Below, in pieces: positions 23,674 through 36,300 of a stretch of DNA of 64,000 nt. A model generated the notes under the pieces. That model made no database searches. It had not been told where the DNA came from and saw nothing but the letters and a program-made list of their open reading frames with translations. This DNA is from Liquidambar formosana (Eukaryota > Streptophyta > Magnoliopsida > Saxifragales > Altingiaceae). The stretch's first letter is position 1. The number at the start of each line of letters is the position of its first letter. A program made the translations under genes and the position numbers. The stretch is taken from NCBI GenBank assembly GCA_039720395.1, contig JBBPBK010000050.1, forward strand, positions 62,001 to 126,000. Reading direction: 5' to 3'.

Positions 23674-24035
23674 GGCTGCTCATTCGACAAATAGGAGTTC
23701 CAAAGGAAAAAAAAAATAATTAAATTAAAAAGAAGACCTAATTACAAAATAAGAATAATTAAAAGAAAGATAAATGAAAGCATATCATATAAAGATTGCG
23801 GTCGGAATACTTGCGTGCAAACTATTGTCTGATTATTTGGAGATCCGTCCGGTCTCATCGACAAGTGCTGATTTTTCTTATATCATTTGGGAGTTTTACC
23901 CTCTGCATAGATGGGTTATATCTTACAATCCACCCATAGCGCATGAAGTACAACTCTTCAATGCATAATATTTTATATTAAAAAATAAAAAAATAAAAAT
24001 CAGCATGTATTGATGAAATCAGACCTCTATATATA
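23674..24035. other. No gene seen
   Basis: AT-rich sequence with A-runs and one 64-codon frame at 23774 without recognisable homology. Confidence 0.5.
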
Positions 24036-24373
24036 CTAGATACAGCACACGTGCGTTGCATGTGAATATTTTTAAATAATATTAGTTATACAAAATAATA
24101 AATACAAAAAGATTTTATATTTTTTCATCAAAGATAAAGTTTAAAATTCAAAAGTACATATTTTTTTTTAAAGAATTTGAGTAAGAATTTAACTTTAATT
24201 TGTTAAGAATTTGAGTCAAAATCTAACTTTCATTTGTTACCAAATGATAAGAACGTTTATTATGTGTTTCAATTAAAGGAATGGTAGATATGTATTTTTT
24301 TTTTTTTTAAAATAAGGGTATATTAGCCGTTCAAAAGTTTTTCTGAGATTCAACATTTTATAAGTAGTATAGA
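24036..24373 (-). mobile_element. Short non-autonomous Helitron
   Basis: On the minus strand it begins TCTATACTACTTATAAAATG at 24373 and ends ...GCACGTGTGCTGTATCTAG at 24036, inserted between A and T. These are the hallmarks of plant Helitrons: 5' TC, a short 3' GC-rich hairpin, and CTAG. 338 bp. Confidence 0.7.
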
Positions 24374-24380
24374 TACTTAC

Positions 24381-24534
24381 GTAACTTAGAAGGTGTTCCA
24401 CATTAATCCTTGGATTGCCAATGGAGCTGTTCTTCTTACCACTCAGAATCTCTAAAATCAAGACACCAAAACAAAAACATCTGTCTTTCACTGAGATATG
24501 TCCATAGTTTGCATACTTTGGAGCCATATAACCA
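24381..24534 (-). pseudogene. Receptor-like kinase exon fragment (cysteine-rich RLK type)
   Basis: A single exon from a protein kinase domain, subdomains [22 protein letters not shown], then [14 protein letters not shown] and [12 protein letters not shown]. It has an intron donor (AGTTAC/gtaagt) at its 3' end and an acceptor-like tgtag at its 5' end. In intact DUF26/CRK-type receptor kinases this part stabilises the catalytic core. Here the APE motif is APK and the stretch before FGV reads KDRCFC in place of a KSDVFS-type sequence, so the copy is decayed. No other kinase exon lies nearby. It may have been captured by a Helitron. Confidence 0.75.
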
Positions 24535-24559
24535 CTACACAACATCATCGATTCAAGTA

Positions 24560-24755
24560 TTTTTTTTTTTTTTTATGTTTTTTTCTTCACTGATTTTTCT
24601 GATTTTTTTCTCTTAGTTTTCATTCAATTTTTTAGATTTCTCTTTTTTTTTATTTTTTTTTATTTTTTATTTTTATTCACTGACATAAGTATTTGGATAT
24701 GAGTTGTTTTTCTTCTTCTTCTTCTTCTTCTTCTTTCTTTCTTTCTTTCTTTCTT

Positions 24756-24793
<38 letters not shown>

Positions 24794-25614
24794 TTTTTTG
24801 CACGATATAAATTGGCCAAGTATTGTTGGGAACGATTATATGGTGAATTTTATTTTTTCTTCACTGCAAGTTTTCAAGCAATTGTACTAAATAGAGGCAA
24901 AGGTCCAACCAAGTACAATACATATCCAAGACAATCTCCATCTAACAGTCTCGTTTTGTTGTTGTACAAAATTCTCTCTAATTTGATTTATGTTTAAATT
25001 TTTTTTTTCCAGATCTATTCTCTCTCTGTCTCTACCTCATCTCCTTTCTCTTCATCTCTCTTTGTTTCTTAGTTTTAGTTTCTATTTTTTTTTTTTTTTC
25101 ACTAATCTATGTATTTTTGTTTAGATATGCCTGCAATGGAAAATTGATTTTGAAGGGTTCTTCATGTATTCAGAGTACATCCTTTTTGGGTTTCGGTTGG
25201 AACTCTTGAGGTATGTATTATATTTTGTTCATCGGTTTAATGAGTCTGAACGGTTTCTCAAAACTATGGGTATTTGTTTTCGAATGATTTTTTTTTTCTT
25301 TAATTACAATACCTATTATGATTATAAATTCATCTAACTTATAAATTCATCAAAAACCAAACTTATTCTCTAATAGTACCATATATATATATATATATTA
25401 ATTATAATTTACAGTTCTCTAACAGTACCATATATATATATTACAATTTGCAGAACAAAACTTACCAGAGAAGGGAGAAGTCGCCGTTGATGGAAAAGGT
25501 GGAGAGAAGGTTGAAGCTACTCTTAATAGAGAAAGTGGAATTTACAATCCGGCTATTTATTTATTATATACGAATTATAATTTCCGTTTCCTTAGGATTC
25601 CTATCTGGGTTTAG
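24560..25614. other. Low-complexity T-rich stretch, no gene
   Basis: Contains (CTT)n near 24710-24735, (TTTC)n near 24735-24760, a T-run of about 33 bases to 24791, (CTCTGT)-like sequence near 25020, and TA tracts. Long poly-Phe/Ser frames here are artefacts of these runs. Confidence 0.8.
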
Positions 25615-25750
25615 TCTTATTAAGGTATGTGTTTTATATTGCTATATTTCCTACTTATGGAGAAGGGTAGTTGTATAGTTTCCTTAAAATTCTTATTAAG
25701 GTATGTGTTTTATATTGCTATATTTCCTATATATGAAGAAGGGTAGTTGT
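25615..25750. repeat. 77-bp tandem duplication
   Basis: Two adjacent copies starting cttattaaggtatgtgtttt at about 25615 and 25692, differing by a few bases. Confidence 0.8.
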
Positions 25751-27102
25751 GTATTTAAAAATTAAAATAAGGGTATATTAGTCAATCAAAAGTTTTTCTC
25801 ACATTCATCTTTTTATAGGTAGTATAGATAAATATACCTCATATCTTACTAATGCACAAGATATAACTCTCAATGCGCGTGTTGATATAAGTTATATCAG
25901 CATGTGCTTACCTGATCACCATCCAATATATATATATATATATATATCTATATCTATATCTATACTACTTATAAAAGGCTGTAAACAAGAAAAACTTTCG
26001 ATTAACATTTACACCCTTATTTTAAAACTTAAATACCTTTTTACCATTCCCTTCAATTTCTAGCCTATACAAGTTATTAAGATTCCCTTCAAGTAACATG
26101 TTAATTAATTGTAAAAACCTAACAATGTTAACATATAAATAAAAATAGAAACACATTATAAAAATCAGAAAACCCTAACACAGGAAAGAACAACTACTGC
26201 TTCCTTCTTCTATGTCTTCTATGTGCCTTTGTTGCGTCTCCTTTCTTCTGGTGCTTTGTCTGGTATGTAGTTTTCAATAAACTTGACTCATATATACAAA
26301 TTCTGTTTAAACATTTAAATCTCTACCTGCATTGCATGATTGGAGTTTTAAATATCTGTTTGAATTGCAAAATTAGCAAGAAAAAGAAGAGAATCAAAGA
26401 CGAATCAGTTGAACGAAAATAAAAAGACGTACGCTTGAACAAAAACAAATGAAAACCCAGATTACGAGGCCAAAAAAAAAAAAAAAAAAAAAACACTTGA
26501 ATTGCATAAGTAGAGTTTTGAATTGCAAAATTACCAAGTTATAGCACATATAATCTTTGATTATTTTATGAGGATTCACATATCAGAAAAAACTTGAATT
26601 GCATTATTGAACTTTTAAATTGCTTCTGTTGCATAATTTTCATATTTTGTTGAGAATTCATATATAATCTCTGATTTTTTTAAATAATCAAGTCAAATTA
26701 CCAAGAAAAAGAAGAGAATCAAAGATGATTCAATTGAAGGAAAAAAAAAAAAAAAAGCAGGCTTGAACAAAAACAAAACAAAACCCAATAAATAAATAAA
26801 TAAATAACCATTAACAAATGCACAAGAAAAAAAAAAGAAAAGAAAAAGGGAAGGTCTAATTAACCACCAAAAAAAGTCACTATCAAATCATGAGGTTTAT
26901 GGAACTTTGCAATATTTTCTTGCAAACCCAAAATACCAAACAAAACAAAACCAAAAAGAACAAAAAGAAAAGAAAATAACTTAGATCACAACCCGGGAAA
27001 AAAAAAAAAAAAACAACAGTTCAAAATCATTTTTAAAAAATAAAATGTACAGGCCCCAAAAAAATAAAATCACAAGCAATGATCCACTACGCATCAACGA
27101 AG

Positions 27103-27106
<4 letters not shown>

Positions 27107-27149
<43 letters not shown>
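27107..27149. repeat. (AT)n microsatellite
   Basis: About 21 AT dinucleotides. Confidence 0.95.
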
Positions 27150-27151
<2 letters not shown>

Positions 27152-27646
27152 AAATCAAATCATAGTTTTTTTTATATTTAAAATAATGGTAATTTGAGAA
27201 AAATGTACAGGACATACCTTAGATAAAAACCCATAGATCGATGACATCTATTGGTGCAACATTGATCAGTGGCAATCAAGACCCATAGATCTTGCAATTA
27301 TCAACCCAAAAACCATCAAGGAAACCAACCCACGACGATCCAAACCATATAGGCAGACCATTAAGGAAACCAATCAACAACCATCGAAAGCATAGACCCA
27401 AACATGTGATTCACGGCTAGATGATGGTGAGAGAGAGACAGACAGAGAGAGAGAGGGAGAGAGAATAAAAATGGGTGAGAGACTGATAAAGAAATAGAGA
27501 TGAGAGAAAATTAGAGAGAACAGATTGAAAATTTGCAATCAAAACAAATACAGAGAGAGTGAAGTAAAAGAAAAAAAAAAGGAAAAAGAGATAGAGAATG
27601 AGTGAGAAACTAAAGAAAGAAACACACCACCTGATAAGGGTGTGTG

Positions 27647-28167
27647 CACTGTTATTAAACCTGGATCGGACCAGTCGGTCAGACCGGTGAACTGGGCATT
27701 TATCCAATTTAGGTTCATGTGTGGATCGTTTATGCAATAGAACTAGTGAAAACTGGTATCACCCTCTCAAACCGATTGAATTATTAGTGAACCAGTACCA
27801 AACCGGTCTGGTTGAACCGTTACATATAATATCACAAGTACATTAATTAAAATTCAACACAGTGGGAATCGAACCTAGGAAAGCAACCATGCAGGGAACA
27901 CTAAGAACCACTAGTCCACATTGAGCACATGCTTACAAGTCTGCTACTTTTACTATTTATTATTATAAGAATGCATTCATATATATATATATTTTTATGC
28001 ATATATAATAATTTTTATACATATTTTTTTCTTTTTAGTAATTATTTTATTTTTTATTAATTTTTTTATTATAATACTGGCCTGACTAGTGACCCGACGG
28101 TTGAACCAGTGACCTGGTGACCCGACCTCTCGATCGAGTCAATGACCGGTCCGAGTTTAATAACTAT
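27647..28167. mobile_element. MULE-type MITE (GTTATTAAAC ends)
   Basis: Ends CACTGTTATTAAACCTGGA and, inverted, ATAGTTATTAAACTCGGACC, flanked by a perfect 9-bp duplication GGGTGTGTG (27638-27646 and 28168-28176). About 521 bp, with GC-rich ccggt words near both ends and an AT-rich middle. No coding sequence. Confidence 0.85.
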
Positions 28168-29192
28168 GGGTGTGTGAAAGAGAGACAGAGACAATGGGTT
28201 TACCTAAATGGATTATTGTAGCAAATGGAGATGACGTCGAGAGAGAGAGGGGGGGGATAAGTGATAACGAAGCTAGGATCACTTGATCTGATATGGATCC
28301 GTGATAACATGGGGAAGAGAGAGAGAGCTAGAGAGAGAGATAGAAAATGGTTCTGAACGTACTTTTGATGTGAGAAAAAGTTGTTGGGAAAAAACAGATG
28401 ATGGGACATGAGGGGCGGGGCAGAAAAGAGAACCACGTAAATGACATTTTAGTTATCACTTCCAAATGTAATACCAAACCGAAGATATTGGCAGCCAATT
28501 AGTACCATGTTGATAGTTAATATTTAATAAGTTAACAGATAAACTTTATTTGGCATTATATTTGGAAGTCATTACCAAAAAGTCATCTTCTCATCACAAC
28601 CATCCAGATCCAACTAAATGGCAATTGTCAGAAAAATTTAACATCATAGAGTAAATTGATGATGCCAACTTGCCAAGGCAATACATAAAAACATTAGGAG
28701 TATTATTTTTTTATGAAAGATCAATGGTGTTTGAGTTTATTAGTCTATCTCTTTAAGGTTTGTAAAAGTCTTGATTTCGATGCTATGTAAGGTATACATG
28801 TATGTTCCTATCGTTTTCCCAACAAAAAAATCATCAAAAACTAATTTACTTATAAATAAAATGAGAACATCTTGATCCCATAAATACCAGATTTTTTAAA
28901 GAAAAAAAAATCCTAAACATGTACATATTAGGAATATTATTTTTTTAATCAAAGACCAATACAGGTTTTGGATTTGCGAAAGTCTTGGTTTCAATCCCGT
29001 GTGGAGTATCTGTTTTCTCCTATATTTTCCAATACATATATATCAAAGACTATTTTACTCATAAATAAAATGAGAACCTCCCAATCCCATAAATACTAGA
29101 TTTTTTAAAGGTGGTAGTGTAGGCCTTATTAGGAACTTGAGTTAGCTTCTGTGACATGAATCTACGGGAGGGGTGTAGATTGTAGTACATCA

Positions 29193-29224
<32 letters not shown>

Positions 29225-29643
29225 GGCATGTCCGTAGGGTTTGCAAAGCCGCGCAGATCTTGGTTTTGATTTTTGTAACATTAATATACTCATAATTTGC
29301 TATTAAATCTTTCAACTATGGCGTAAATATGTTTTGATTGAAGAGAGAGAGAAAGAGTGAAAGAGAGAGCCTTTTGTTTCAGCATTAAAAGTTTCACAAA
29401 ACCTTCAAAGTTCCTAAATAAAGTTTCAAAGATAATTTTAAGCACTGTGATTTGAAAAAGATAATGAAAAAAAAAAAAAATAGTAATCATATCAAAAGAA
29501 GTAAAGGATCGAGTGATCAAAGTGCTTTCATCTTATGCAAAGGCGTGATAAAATTATTAAATTAAAAAAATTATTATCATTATTGAAAAAAAATTATTTA
29601 ACTAAAAAAAATTCACGGAACAACGCATGTGTGCACCAACTAG

Positions 29644-30389
29644 TATATATATAAATCTGCACTTGAGTGCTTGACCTTGTGAGTTCCTTTAACAAATCAT
29701 GATTGACATATTTGAGGAGTTAGATTTATTCTTTGTCCTCTACAGGAGTATTTATATTTTTCTATATTCAGAGTCCAAAAGGAAATACAATTTCTGATTG
29801 GATTGGGACTCTGTGGAGTCTGGGTAGGCAAGGTAAGGGTGCATTCGGGTCTTCAGGCTTGACCTGGACCGACACTGGTAATCCCCGAAATTTGAGAGTC
29901 GCATATCTAAACCCGATCAATTCAAAATTAGGGTATAAACTAGAATAATTAATTTCTATAATTGAAGTTATACTTTAAAAAAAAAAAATCATGTAAATAA
30001 AGATAAAATTATTACTCTGTATCAGTTATTCATTTGATAAAATAAGAATTCATTAATGAATAATTAATTATAAAAAAATTAATTAATAAAATTTGACTAC
30101 TACTTAATCCTTAGGGGCTGTTTAACAAATTTGGCATTTGACTAATTGGAAGAAAATTTTTTTGCTAAGAAATTGAAAGGTTTTGAAATCCGTGAGACGT
30201 GAGATTAATTTTGAGTGCATGACTCAATAAGCATGGCCTATCCTTTGATAAAAACAATCCTTGGGTCTTAATTTGGTTAGAATTACTTCCAAAATTATAA
30301 TTTGTTGTATTTTTCAAAAGATTAATATACATATAGAGATGTTGACACATAAACATGTGCCTATGTTACATGAATACACAAATTCCACT
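29644..30389. other. No gene seen
   Basis: A 71-codon frame at 29733-29948 has no homology I recognise. GGGGCTGTTTAACA near 30113 resembles a small DNA-transposon terminus but no partner end was found. Confidence 0.45.
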
Positions 30390-30655
30390 TAAGTTGCGTT
30401 TAGTATGAGGGAATGAGAGTGGGAATGAGAATGGAATGGTGATTCCATTACTAACAAGTTTGGAGTGTTTGGTTGACCAAGAATGTAATGTTTTTTCCAG
30501 TAATAGTCATTCCTCCCAAAATAAAGATAAATGGTTATTCCCACCTTTTAGGAAATAAAATCACAAACAGTGGGTCTCATCCATTCTTTACTAAACATTG
30601 GAATGGAATGACCATTCCCATTCACACAAACCAAATGCAGCCTCAAAGTAATACA
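30390..30655. mobile_element. Probable MITE with GGAATGAGAATGG-type ends
   Basis: The left end (gttgcgtttagtatgaggga) and the right end (reverse complement of cacacaaaccaaatgcagcc) are inverted and both lead into ggaatg/cattcc-rich arms. About 265 bp. The target duplication is unclear (TTAA/TCAA-like). Confidence 0.55.
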
Positions 30656-32876
30656 AAACTGTAATTTACGAGGTAGCCAAGCTATGGACTTCTATAATTC
30701 TTGTGCTCATAGTCGCCTAATTCTTACCTGTTGGATTCATTTCTTCTACTTTTTAAACAAGATTAATCTCAGTCATGCATCTGATTCCTTTCCTCTTGTT
30801 TGGGAGTTTATGACAAAAAAGAGAGTGATTTCGCTCCCCTTACTTGAGACTTGGAAAGAAAAATAAAATAAAATAAAGAATTCATTAAATGCATATTTTA
30901 CCAAAATGGGTATTATGAGATGTTTAAAGTCAAATGTCATTTTAAATTTATTAATCTTTATTAGTTAATGGACAATGGGTACTATGAAAGTTTTATTAAA
31001 CAAGTTTTCCTTTCTTCCCACTAGTGGGAGGAAAAAAAGGGGTCCTTCAAACGATTTTAAACCCCCTATTTCTCTCCATTTGTTTTCTTTTCTCTCATTA
31101 AACTCAAACAAGGGAAAATGAAGCACTTCGGAGTCTAATGTATGGTTAGGACTTTAATGTATGCTAGTAACCTCAATCATTTTGAGTGTACATCATGGCT
31201 TGGCATTTTTCCATTTGTTAGATGGTGACTCATGATGACGTGATGTGTATGACACAAAATATTATCCGACTACAGTCAAGCATAGATCCGGTCTTTGATT
31301 TACCTGGATTAAGATAAACCTATTTAAAGTTTTAATCCAAAATTTGCCAACTCTAGTAATAGAACCGAGGACGAGGGTATTACTATTTTGTTCTACATTT
31401 TTTTGGGAGGGAAAAAAATATTTTCACCCACGTGAACAAGTGGCAATTGTTATATGAAAATGCATCCCTAACTGATTCAGGGGCAGGAGTTGTGCAATGA
31501 GCCTTCAACGTTCTAACTCCCCCAGTAGTTACTTTCTACCGGGGGGATACATAGAAGTCCTTAATCTAAGCTACTAATATTGACCACAATGGTCCACGTA
31601 CCTCCCCTTGTGACCTAATGCTTAAATGAGCCGACAAGGCGACAAGCCATAAAAATTTATTTTAAAAAAAAATAAAATTCAATTAAAACTTCTTAATTTA
31701 AATCATGAACTTGACCCAAAGAATCCAACTCCCCCAGCAATTACTTTCTACTTAATCATATTGAAACACGTTAATCTAACCCCTTAATCTATGGTCGTTA
31801 AGGCCATTTCATTTTTAATTTTTCCCCCATCCTCTTCACCGTGTGAGACGCAGAGACCCATTTAATTTTTCCCCCATCCTTCAGACAACCATTTTTTTTA
31901 TTTTTGTTTTTCCTTTCATTCAATCATTTGCTACTGGTACTTTCACACTCCGCAGACACAATTTCTTGGTCAAAAATAACAATTGAAACCTTGACCATGC
32001 CTGCACCATAGTGCTACAATGGCTTTGGCAGAAAAAGACAATCTCCAACACGAGAGTATTATTTACAACTCTCCCAAGCATTGAGTGGGATATATTTAGT
32101 TCTCTAGGACAGGTGGTTTAAGTATATGGGCCACTCAATGCCGGAAGGAATGTACACACTACTCTCTTTTGTGAAGGGAAAGAAAATAATCAGAAGGGTT
32201 AATGGTTCTTGGGATGTTTCAAAAGTAAATCCAAAAAAGAGTTGATATTGTTCACACAAGCATACAGTTGCGATTAACATATTAATGCGTAAAATTGAAT
32301 CTTACAAAGATGCAGGCCTACCAGCTCCATTTTGATATTGAATAAGCCTCACATTCAGAAACAACAAATTTTCCAACAAACTCCCACGAGACCTGCAATT
32401 CAAATGAAAAAATAGAAAAGGAAAAGGTCCAAATTCTGCGAAAAAGCCACCCCAAATTTTCCAACACACACACATATGGAGTATATTTATACGTAAGAAC
32501 ACCAAAGAAAAAAAACCAATAGAAGCCCAATTATATTTTTATTTTTTTTTGCGTAAGTTAGAACCCCAATTTGATCTAAAACACATGCATTCCCACTACA
32601 ACAATATATAAGGATCATGTATAAAGAATCAGCATAACAAAAGCAATCAAAACAAAATAATAAACTAGTAAAAGTAGAATTTGATATACAATAAACTAAT
32701 AAAAAAAAAAGGCAATATACTAATAAAAAACCGGAAAGGAAGTAATCATGCGTACGCAATTGAGAGGAAATGAGTTGAAATGAATAAGGGATGAATGAGA
32801 ATGATGAAAAGGGTGAGAATGGTGTATGGGAAGGACTCTACCCAATTGGTCTTATCTTATATATATATATATATAT
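30656..32876. other. Intergenic, no gene seen
   Basis: AT-rich DNA with two related blocks (ctcccccag...ttactttcta near 31516 and 31727) and a short duplicated phrase (aatttttcccccatcct at about 31815 and 31864). Frames near 32300-32760 are hydrophobic low-complexity artefacts. (TA)n at 32859-32876 abuts the MULE. Confidence 0.5.
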
Positions 32877-33200
32877 GGGACAGGATCCATGGACTCATAA
32901 AAAGCACTTAACTTTTGACACAACTTATTAACCATCAGATCTTAAAAGATCCAAGGGTCTTAAATAATGCTGATGTGGTTAGTTTTTTTAACCTGAGCTG
33001 ATGTGGCACTTATATATATCTGCAATTAAAAAAAAATCAAGTATTATAAAATATCTCAATCCCCAAATCCAAGTACGTTCCCTCTTCCTACCTTCCTTCT
33101 ACCCACTCCACCATTCTCTCTCACCAAACCCTAGGTTGGGAGACGACGGGCCGGCAGCAAAATACCGACGATAATAATCCGATGAGGTTGCAGCGACAAG
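32877..33200 (+). repeat. Left terminal inverted repeat of the MULE
   Basis: Matches the reverse complement of 38995-39314 almost throughout, up to about ccgatgaggttgcagcgac. The transposase promoter must lie in or next to it. Confidence 0.9.
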
Positions 33201-33328
33201 ATGATTTTTTATAATTTGTACCCGTTCTCCATCTTAACTTTCTCTCTCAAAGAATTTGTAATGGTTGAAGTGGGAGACTTTGAGGCAACCATCTCAAATC
33301 CTAGCCTCCCTCTCTCAAAGAATCTCAA

Positions 33329-36300
33329 ATGGTGGGAGTGGGAGACTTAGAGGCTCCAATAGCTAGAATTTCTTCTCAAACTGAGGTAAGCATTTCTAGG
33401 TTTAGTTGTGCACCATATCCATCTAGTTTTGATTGCTTGTGCTGGATTTTTTTTTTTTTTTTAATTTCTTATTTTGTTGCTTTAATTTCTACTGCATTAT
33501 TTTCAAGAAATTATGTATAGACCAAAGATCAAGCATAGAGAGTGCAAAATCATTGATTTAGTAATAATCGTAGAAAACATGTGCATTGAGCAAACTTCGT
33601 TTGTAGTTTTCCTAGTGGCCATGTCATGATAGGGGCCCTAACTGTTTGTTCCTATGTTCGAACAAAGCAAAAGAATCTCATGATTGCATTTGCCCCAAAT
33701 CTTTGAAAATGAAATTCATAAAATTATTAGCCTAGGTTTCCATAATTTAAGATGCTTAAATAGAGGAAAACAAATTCTTTCAGCCAAAAAAAAAAAAAAA
33801 AAAAAAAACAAAAACAAAAAGGGAACCCAACTCAAAAGATCAATTTCCTTAATAAAACTGATAACCACATGCCAATATATTATAGTCATTGAGCAAACAT
33901 TCTTAAACATATGCATCATTAATGATAAAAATAGTTGTCGTATTCACTCGCCCCATACCCTGATAAAATATGGATGGTACATTTAAATTCATAATTTGTG
34001 GCAGGAGCATGGTTTTTCTCCAAAAAGCTTTAAAGCTTTTGACTTGATGACTTTATTTTTTAACTTCTTGAGTTTATTCACTTTGACTATAAAAAAATAA
34101 AAATAAATAAAAAATAGGAACCATGCATTTATTTAAACACTTGAGCTTATAGGTTATAATGAAATCAGACCAGGTGTACATACGATAGGAACAATTTATT
34201 TGAATATGTATTAATTTTATTAACTTCATACTTGATGATGTATAATTTATTGAGTTGAAATTTATTTAGGTGATCAATGAACTCCATGAAGAAAGTGGCG
34301 AATTAGACCCTTCCCAAACTCCAAAGAAAGATGTTGAAAATTTAAAAGCACCGTATGTGGGGATGCTTTTTGATACAATGGAAGAAATAAGAACCTACTA
34401 CGAAAATTATGGTCGACAGGAAGGTTTTTGGATTTGCACTCGAAGTTCAAACAAGACAAAAGGACGCTCAAATGAGGTGACTAGTAAAAAGTTTGTTTGC
34501 GCACGTCAAGGAAAATATATTGCAAAGACTGATAAAGAGAAGGCTATGGAAGAAAATTATGAGACTGAGATTGGCATGAAAGAAAATGTGAAGAAAAGAA
34601 GAAGAAATTGTTCAACTATTAAATGTGGGTGTGAGGCTAAATTGAGGATTTTACATGACAAATGGACCAGCAAATGGAAAGTGTCAGTTTTCAATGACAG
34701 TCACAATCAAAAAGTAGTTACTCCAGCGAGGAGGATGAAAATGATGTCATTTCGATATATGCCACAGACAGCTAAGGATTTGACTGAAACATTTCATAGA
34801 GAGAACTTGCAAATTGGAAAAGTTCCTTCAATTCTTGGCGGTGCACATCTTGGTTTTGATAATAGAGATTGTTATAACCACTTAAGGAATGTTAGGCGTA
34901 AGGTGCTAGAAGGTGGGGATGCGCAATCAATCCTCACTTACTTCCAAAAAAAACAAGCTGAGAATCCACAATTCTTTTATGCAATTCAATTTGATGAAGA
35001 TGGGAAGGCATGCAATTTTTTTTGGGTGGACTCTCGATCACGCATGGCATATCAATATTTCGGGGATGTAGTTACATTTGATACAACATATCGGATGAAC
35101 AAGTACGATATGCCATTTGCACCATTTACAGGAGTAAACCATCACTTGCAAACTATACAATTCGGATGTGCGCTTTTACAAGATGAGACAGAGGTGACAT
35201 TTTTGTGGTTGTTTGAGTCATGGCTTGAAGCTATGGGAGGATGCCATCCAATTTCTATCATTACTGACCAAGACTTGGCAATGAGGGTAGCAATTGCCAA
35301 GGTTTTGCCTAACACCTGCCATCGTCTATGTATTTGGCACATTAAGAAGAAGTTTGCCGAGAAGTTGTCTCAAGTGTACTCTAAGAAGTCAAAATTCAAG
35401 AATAGCATGAAAAAATGTATTTGGTCGATGTACAAAATAGATGATTTTGAAGAGAAGTGGAAGACCTTGGTTATGGAGAATGGTTTGGAAAGTAATGATT
35501 GGCTTAATCAAATTTATGAAATACGTGATTCTTGGGTGCCTGTTTTTAACCGTGGGACTTTTTTTGCTAGAATGAATACTACTGGACGTAGTGAGGGCAT
35601 TAATGCATTTTTTGATGCATTTGTTACATCAACAACAAGTCTTAGAGAATTTGTTGTAAAGTATGAGCAAGCACTAAAGAAGATTGTGAAAAGAGAGAGG
35701 GATGAAGATTTTGAGTCAGAACACAAGGATCGAATTGTCAATGATAATGATTTCCTTTTAAAGCATGCTGCAAAGTTGTATACCAGAAATGTGTTCAACA
35801 AATTCTTACTTGAATGGGATCAAGTTAGTCGTTACAAAGTTGAAGAAAGTGGATGTGACAATGAATTTCACACATACCTAGTGAAAACAAAAGTTGGAGA
35901 CCCTGAAGAGTTTGTGGTGAAGTTAAATTTGCAAACTTATGAGGGTACGTGTGAATGCCAAAATTTTGAGTTCTGGGGAATACTATGTAGGCATATTTTG
36001 AAAGTGTTTGTTCGTTTAGACATCGATAAAATACCAGATCATTTTGTTCTTGCAAGATGGAAGAAAGAGGCAAATAAATTTAGAATTGTTGATTCAGAAG
36101 GATTGGTGATGAATGATGGCAAAGAAGATTTAGAGGCATTGAGACTTAGACACATGTGTCTGCATTCTACTACATTGGCTTGTCATGCAGCACCTTCAAA
36201 TGAGAAATACATAATTTACATGGAAGCTATGAATGAATTATCCAAAAAGCTTTCACAAGTTTCTGAGTCTCCAATCAATGTTTCCCAAAGTGTAGTTGAT

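Larger units (their letters stand above)
24036..25828 (-). mobile_element. Possible larger Helitron sharing the 3' end at 24036
   Basis: A second Helitron-type 5' end, read on the minus strand as A/TCTATACTACCTATAAAA, starts at 25828, and the next ~80 bases resemble those next to 24373. No separate 3' CTAG end was found between them, so both may use the 3' end at 24036. The segment between holds a receptor-kinase exon fragment in the same orientation. Confidence 0.4.
25959..29643 (+). mobile_element. Non-autonomous Helitron, 3.7 kb
   Basis: The 5' end TCTATACTACTTATAAAAGG at 25959 is preceded by A. The 3' end ...GCATGTGTGCACCAACTAG at 29643 is followed by T and carries a short hairpin (gcatgtgtgc) about 10 bases before the end. 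These agree with Helitron rules (insertion between A and T, 5' TC, 3' CTAG). No Rep/helicase gene lies inside. The interior is AT-rich with GA-repeats near 27426-27470 and a MULE-type MITE at 27647-28167. Confidence 0.6.

Noticed and set aside
24693..24997. Poly-Phe/Ser open frames
   Set aside because: Produced by the T/C simple repeats and not by coding sequence.
29733..29948. 71-codon frame
   Set aside because: No family resemblance, no splice or promoter context, and a length expected by chance.
32859..32876. 9-bp target duplication for the MULE
   Set aside because: Both flanks are TA repeats, so any apparent match is uninformative.
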